This document shows positions 41,277 to 43,699 of a DNA stretch of 43,699 nt, one piece after another. The number at the start of each line of letters is the position of its first letter. Position 1 is the first letter of the stretch. Position numbers and translations under genes: made by a program. Where the stretch lies: NCBI GenBank assembly GCA_014655195.1, contig BNBH01000043.1, positions 1-43,699 of the forward strand, written 5' to 3'. The stretch comes from Streptomyces cellulosae. GTDB lineage: Bacteria; Actinomycetota; Actinomycetes; Streptomycetales; Streptomycetaceae. The notes beneath the pieces are model-generated. The model had not been told where the DNA came from and ran no database searches. It saw only the letters and a list, made by a program, of their open reading frames with translations.

Positions 41277-41684
41277 CTAAATGCGCAACACGGCTGTCGC
41301 GCCTGGAGATCTTGTCTCTGGAGTGGCGGTGACAGCACGCATGCCGGACTGCGGCGACACGTGGCAGTGGTCGACCGCTGGTGAGGTGCCGGGAGGCGGT
41401 AGGGGGAGCGCGTCGTCCGGCTGCCCGGGCGCACAGCTGGGAGCGGAGTCCTCGGACGCGCTGCCTTCACGGTGGGGCTGAGCGTGCTCGGCTGAGAAGT
41501 CCGCGCCGGGAGCGGGAAGTGATGCGGTAACGCCCGCTTCGAGGTGCCCGGCAGAACTCTCACCATGCAGTCCGTGCGCGAAAAGCAGGCCCAACAGCAG
41601 CATCACAAGCCACGCGAGACGGGTCAGCTGCGGAGCCCGCCTACGGGCGCGCGGCAAGGCTGTGGCCGTCCGGTCCGTGAGCAC
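41277..41684 (-). CDS. Small secreted/membrane protein with VLRI C-terminus
   Basis: A 135-residue protein with one N-terminal membrane span (LAWLVMLLLGLLFAHGLHG, about 23-41), then a low-complexity region rich in Pro, Ser, His and Glu with two Cys (SAPSCAPGQ, VDHCHVSP). It ends TAVLRI, like the DUF6153-type proteins at 8552-9001 (LLRI) and 17798-18265 (SVLRI). Start GTG 41684. I infer membership in the same loose group of small envelope proteins. It lies upstream of the His-rich membrane protein on the same strand, separated by about 220 bp. Confidence 0.55.
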   Translation of the reverse strand: MLTDRTATALPRARRRAPQLTRLAWLVMLLLGLLFAHGLHGESSAGHLEAGVTASLPAPGADFSAEHAQPHREGSASEDSAPSCAPGQPDDALPLPPPGTSPAVDHCHVSPQSGMRAVTATPETRSPGATAVLRI

Positions 41685-41774
41685 GGCGTGATCATAGCCA
41701 GTCGGATGAGTTCTGGCGTCTCCTGATCTCGAAATCGTCGGTGCCCGGCGCTGCTGGCTGCACGAGTCCGTCCC

Positions 41775-42098
41775 TCAGAGCCCGGACCGCACGCCGGGCA
41801 CCGCGTGGTGCAGGGTCCACCCACCATCTCGGTGAAGGTCAGACGCGCCCGCCGCACCCTGGCCCGGGGAGCCTCCCGCTCCCCGGGCCAGGGTGCGGCC
41901 CAGGAAGGTGACTGCGGTGCGGCTGGAATCGACCGACCACATCGCGCCTGCGAGGCAGTCTCCCATGACCCTTCGAACAACGAGGGCAGCGCAGCCGTGG
42001 CATGCGAAGGCATCCCAGATCGCCGGACCATGCCTCCGCATCGACCCCGCAGCCGCTGGCCCAAAATCTGGGCATTCCGCATACGACGCGGTGACCAC
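41775..42098 (-). CDS. Hypothetical Cys-containing protein
   Basis: A 107-residue frame whose first 70 residues (CPDFGPAAAGSMRRHGPAIW, DAFACHGCAALVVRRVMGDC, LAGAMWSVDSSRTAVTFLG) have reasonable coding character and five Cys. The final third overlaps the large hairpin at 41851-41899 and is Gly/Arg-rich. No family is recognised, and the gene may end earlier in a decayed form. Confidence 0.35.
   Translation of the reverse strand: MVTASYAECPDFGPAAAGSMRRHGPAIWDAFACHGCAALVVRRVMGDCLAGAMWSVDSSRTAVTFLGRTLARGAGGSPGQGAAGASDLHRDGGWTLHHAVPGVRSGL
41851..41899. terminator. Very strong hairpin, 21-bp perfect stem
   Basis: The left arm (GCCGCACCCTGGCCCGGGGAG less one base at the end of my count, 41851-41871) pairs perfectly with 41879-41899 around a 7-nt CCTCCCG loop. 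No T-run follows. It could terminate transcription in both directions between the envelope-protein gene and the Tn554-like genes. Confidence 0.55.
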
Positions 42099-42154
42099 TT
42101 ATAGGCCGCTGGCCCCGATTACCGGGGCTGGCGCTCACGGCAGTGGCAGGGAGG

Positions 42155-42556
42155 CTACTGTTGTTCCGATCCAGGCAGTACCACGATGCCCTTGCGGCCG
42201 AGTCGCTTCTTCAGCGTGAGGTTCTCGGCGTAGAGATTCGCTGTCACCGTGGCGAGGGCGTCGAGTTTGCCTTGGACCTCGGATGCCTGCTGCCGTGCCT
42301 CGCGAAGTTGCTTCCGGAGCTTAGCGATGGTGTCGTCGCGCTGGACCTCGCCGGGCGTGCGCAGGACGGGACGGGCGACCTGTGCGTCCCATTCGGCGAG
42401 GATGTCCTCGGCGCGATGGACGGTCGCGTGGCTGACCTGGGCTTCACGTGCGAGGTTCTCCTTGGTCAGGGCGCCGTCGGTGTGCAGGGGCTCTCCGGCC
42501 AGCAGCCGGGCCATGGCCGCTCGCAGCTTCTGGGCGGATGCGGCGGATACCGGCAT
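42155..42556 (-). CDS. Tn554-like TnpC / DUF6262-type protein
   Basis: A 133-residue protein with an N-terminal helix-turn-helix (LTKENLAREAQVSHATVHRA, about 30-49) and a C-terminal coiled coil (TIAKLRKQLREARQQASEVQ and onward to ENLTLKKRLGRKG). This matches the small third protein of Tn554-type elements, which influences the two tyrosine recombinases. Its ATG overlaps the recombinase stop (TGATG), so the two are coupled. It is the last gene of a cut-off element. Confidence 0.7.
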   Translation of the reverse strand: MPVSAASAQKLRAAMARLLAGEPLHTDGALTKENLAREAQVSHATVHRAEDILAEWDAQVARPVLRTPGEVQRDDTIAKLRKQLREARQQASEVQGKLDALATVTANLYAENLTLKKRLGRKGIVVLPGSEQQ

Positions 42557-43590
42557 CAGGCGGTGCCTTCCTCTTCAAGTGCGCGGGTGATGCGCTGGAC
42601 TTCGGCGAGGCGGACGAGGACCGCCTCCCGGTTCGGCGGCGATAGCCGCGGGTTCTTGGCCCGCGCGGTCAGGTCGTCCTCTTCCGCGACCCAGAAGGGT
42701 GCGTGGGTGCGGGTGATGGTCGAGTTGCGGCAGCGGGCCGGCTGGCAGGCGCCGAGCAGCGGTGCCAGTCCACGCTGGTCTTCCTGCAGTTCGCCCTGGC
42801 ACTCGGCCTGCGGGGCGTCGAACATGCAGTGGTTGATGGTGCCCAGGTGCAGGTTGGGGAATTCGGCGGCGAGCAGGGTCTCTTCGACCCGCTGGTCGGC
42901 GATCTGTGCCCTCAGCTGCGGGTTGTTGTCGAGGGTGTCGATGACCTTGTCGAGGCCGGCATGGAGGCGGGCGGCGCCGGGTCCGACCGCCACGCGTTCG
43001 CCCTGGCGGCGGCCGCGGAGCAGGTCCACGAGTTTGCGGGCGGCGGCCTGCTGCAGTTCGGTGTCGAACTCCTTGGCCCAGCTGGCGTCCATCTGCGCGT
43101 ATGCCTGCGTGGTGCGGTTGGCCAGCGCACGGCGGGCGGCGTGCTTGAGCTGGAGGCCGAGCGCGATCTCGGAGTCCGGTTCGCGTCCGGCGAGCTGCGC
43201 CATGGTCTTGCGGAACATGTGGGAGCGGACGTGCGCGGTCGGGATCTTGGCCAACCCGTGCCGGTGGGCGACGGTATTGATGCCGTTGATGAAGAAGTCG
43301 ATCTCGGCATCGGAATGGATGCCGGGCTCGGTATGGGTCTGTTTGCCGGTGGGCGGGCGCAGGGTGGCGAACAGGTGGGTGGGGTGCCAGGACAGCTGCT
43401 CGAGGACCGCGAGTGCTTCGGCGACCGGCTCGATGATCCACCAGTAGAGTTCCGGGCGCGTGGGGTCCAGCTTGGTCTTGCGGGAGCGTACGGCCGGGGA
43501 GCCGAAGTAGGTCCGCACGGCGTCGCGCTGGATCTCTTGGACCTCCGAGTCACGCATCAGGGAAAAGGCGGTGACGAATACGTAGATCGC
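42556..43590 (-). pseudogene. Tn554 TnpB-like tyrosine recombinase, 5' end removed by an IS
   Basis: About 345 residues of the C-terminal part of a large tyrosine recombinase. The segment IYVFVTAFSLMRDSEVQEIQ corresponds to the catalytic-domain beginning with the first active Arg (MRDSE), and HVRSHMFRKTMAQLAG has the HxxR box. A long C-terminal extension with Cys (INHCMFDAPQAEC, CQPARC) is usual in this group. The upstream part is missing: at about 43591 the sequence changes into an IS end. A short ATG-started frame across the junction exists but is an artefact of the insertion. Confidence 0.75.
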
Positions 43591-43699
43591 GGCTCTTAGA
43601 AGCCATCTCATTTGGCGAGTCTGCGGTAGCAGATGAGGGTGCAGGCGATGCTGGTGAAGGCGAGGAAGTGGTCGGCCTTGCGTTCGTAGCGTCGGTGTA
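43591..43699 (-). mobile_element. IS5-family element, partial (runs off the window)
   Basis: The end of the element reads GGCTCTTAGAAGCCATCTCA on the plus strand, immediately followed inward by the 3' end of a transposase gene. Its outer boundary, about 43591, is inferred from where recombinase coding stops and is good to a few bases. The remainder lies beyond the window. Confidence 0.7.
43608..43699 (-). CDS. IS5-family transposase, C-terminal 30 residues
   Basis: The last 30 codons read HRRYERKADHFLAFTSIACT and then LICYRRLAK before the stop. RYERKAxHFLAFxxIAxxLICYRRL is the standard ending of IS5-family (IS427-like) transposases common in Streptomyces. The start is outside the window. Confidence 0.8.
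   Translation of the reverse strand, partial: HRRYERKADHFLAFTSIACTLICYRRLAK

Noticed and set aside
1..43699. CRISPR arrays, tRNA or rRNA genes
   Set aside because: No regularly spaced repeats and no cloverleaf-like or rRNA-like segment was seen anywhere in the window.

Overview
The window looks like a high-GC actinomycete, almost certainly Streptomyces or a close relative. Support comes from the GTG/TTG starts and 4-bp GTGA/ATGA gene overlaps, the strong third-position G/C bias, a DUF6153-type small membrane protein, a class F sortase and Tn3/Tn554/IS5-type mobile elements. The overall character is an accessory copper-handling and cell-envelope island, possibly on a plasmid or chromosome arm.

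Layout. (1) 300-5535: an M23 endopeptidase, a DUF218/SanA-like protein, a large membrane protein with a duplicated His motif behind a CsoR-like copper operator, and a lipoprotein L,D-transpeptidase. (2) 5671-10718: ResB and CcsA for System II cytochrome c maturation, then a second CsoR-like operator, a DUF6153-type protein and a Tat-exported multicopper oxidase with a Met-rich insert. (3) 11220-18265: a cysteine-synthase-like PLP enzyme, small membrane proteins, a VTT-domain protein, a BNR/Asp-box protein and a DUF305 lipoprotein with a DUF6153 protein. (4) 19241-31785: a complete 12,545-bp Tn3-family transposon bounded by perfect 44-bp inverted repeats and a 5-bp GACAT target duplication. It carries a serine recombinase, a 22-Cys copper-storage (Csp) protein, a MerR regulator, CopZ, a P1B-ATPase with an unusual YPC motif, a thioredoxin, an MFS exporter, a frameshifted STAS gene and a frameshifted TnpA. 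Three near-identical MerR-type promoters (19-bp spacer with a TGGCCC/GGGCC palindrome) precede csp, copZ-copA and the MFS gene, so the cargo appears to be one self-contained regulon. (5) 32605-34111: a second DUF305 protein overlapping a class F sortase. (6) 34336-41684: a frameshifted methyltransferase, a BlaI/M56 sensor-repressor pair, a CorA-type transporter, a SulP transporter with a truncated beta-carbonic anhydrase, and His-rich membrane proteins. (7) 41775-43699: a Tn554-like TnpC/TnpB pair whose TnpB is cut by an IS5-type element running off the window.

How the parts fit together. Three metal or stress circuits seem to be layered here: CsoR-like boxes for the chromosomal-type copper genes, a MerR circuit inside the transposon, and a BlaI-like box (CTAAG-N3-CTTAG) in front of blaI itself, corA and the SulP-side operon, with weaker versions near the L,D-transpeptidase and a His/Cys-rich membrane protein. 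Copper would be bound in the cytosol by Csp and CopZ, exported by the ATPase, and oxidised outside by the multicopper oxidase. These functional links are inference from family membership and box positions. Three genes (STAS copy, tnpA, methyltransferase) each lack exactly one base in a short homopolymer, so either recent decay or assembly indels should be kept in mind.
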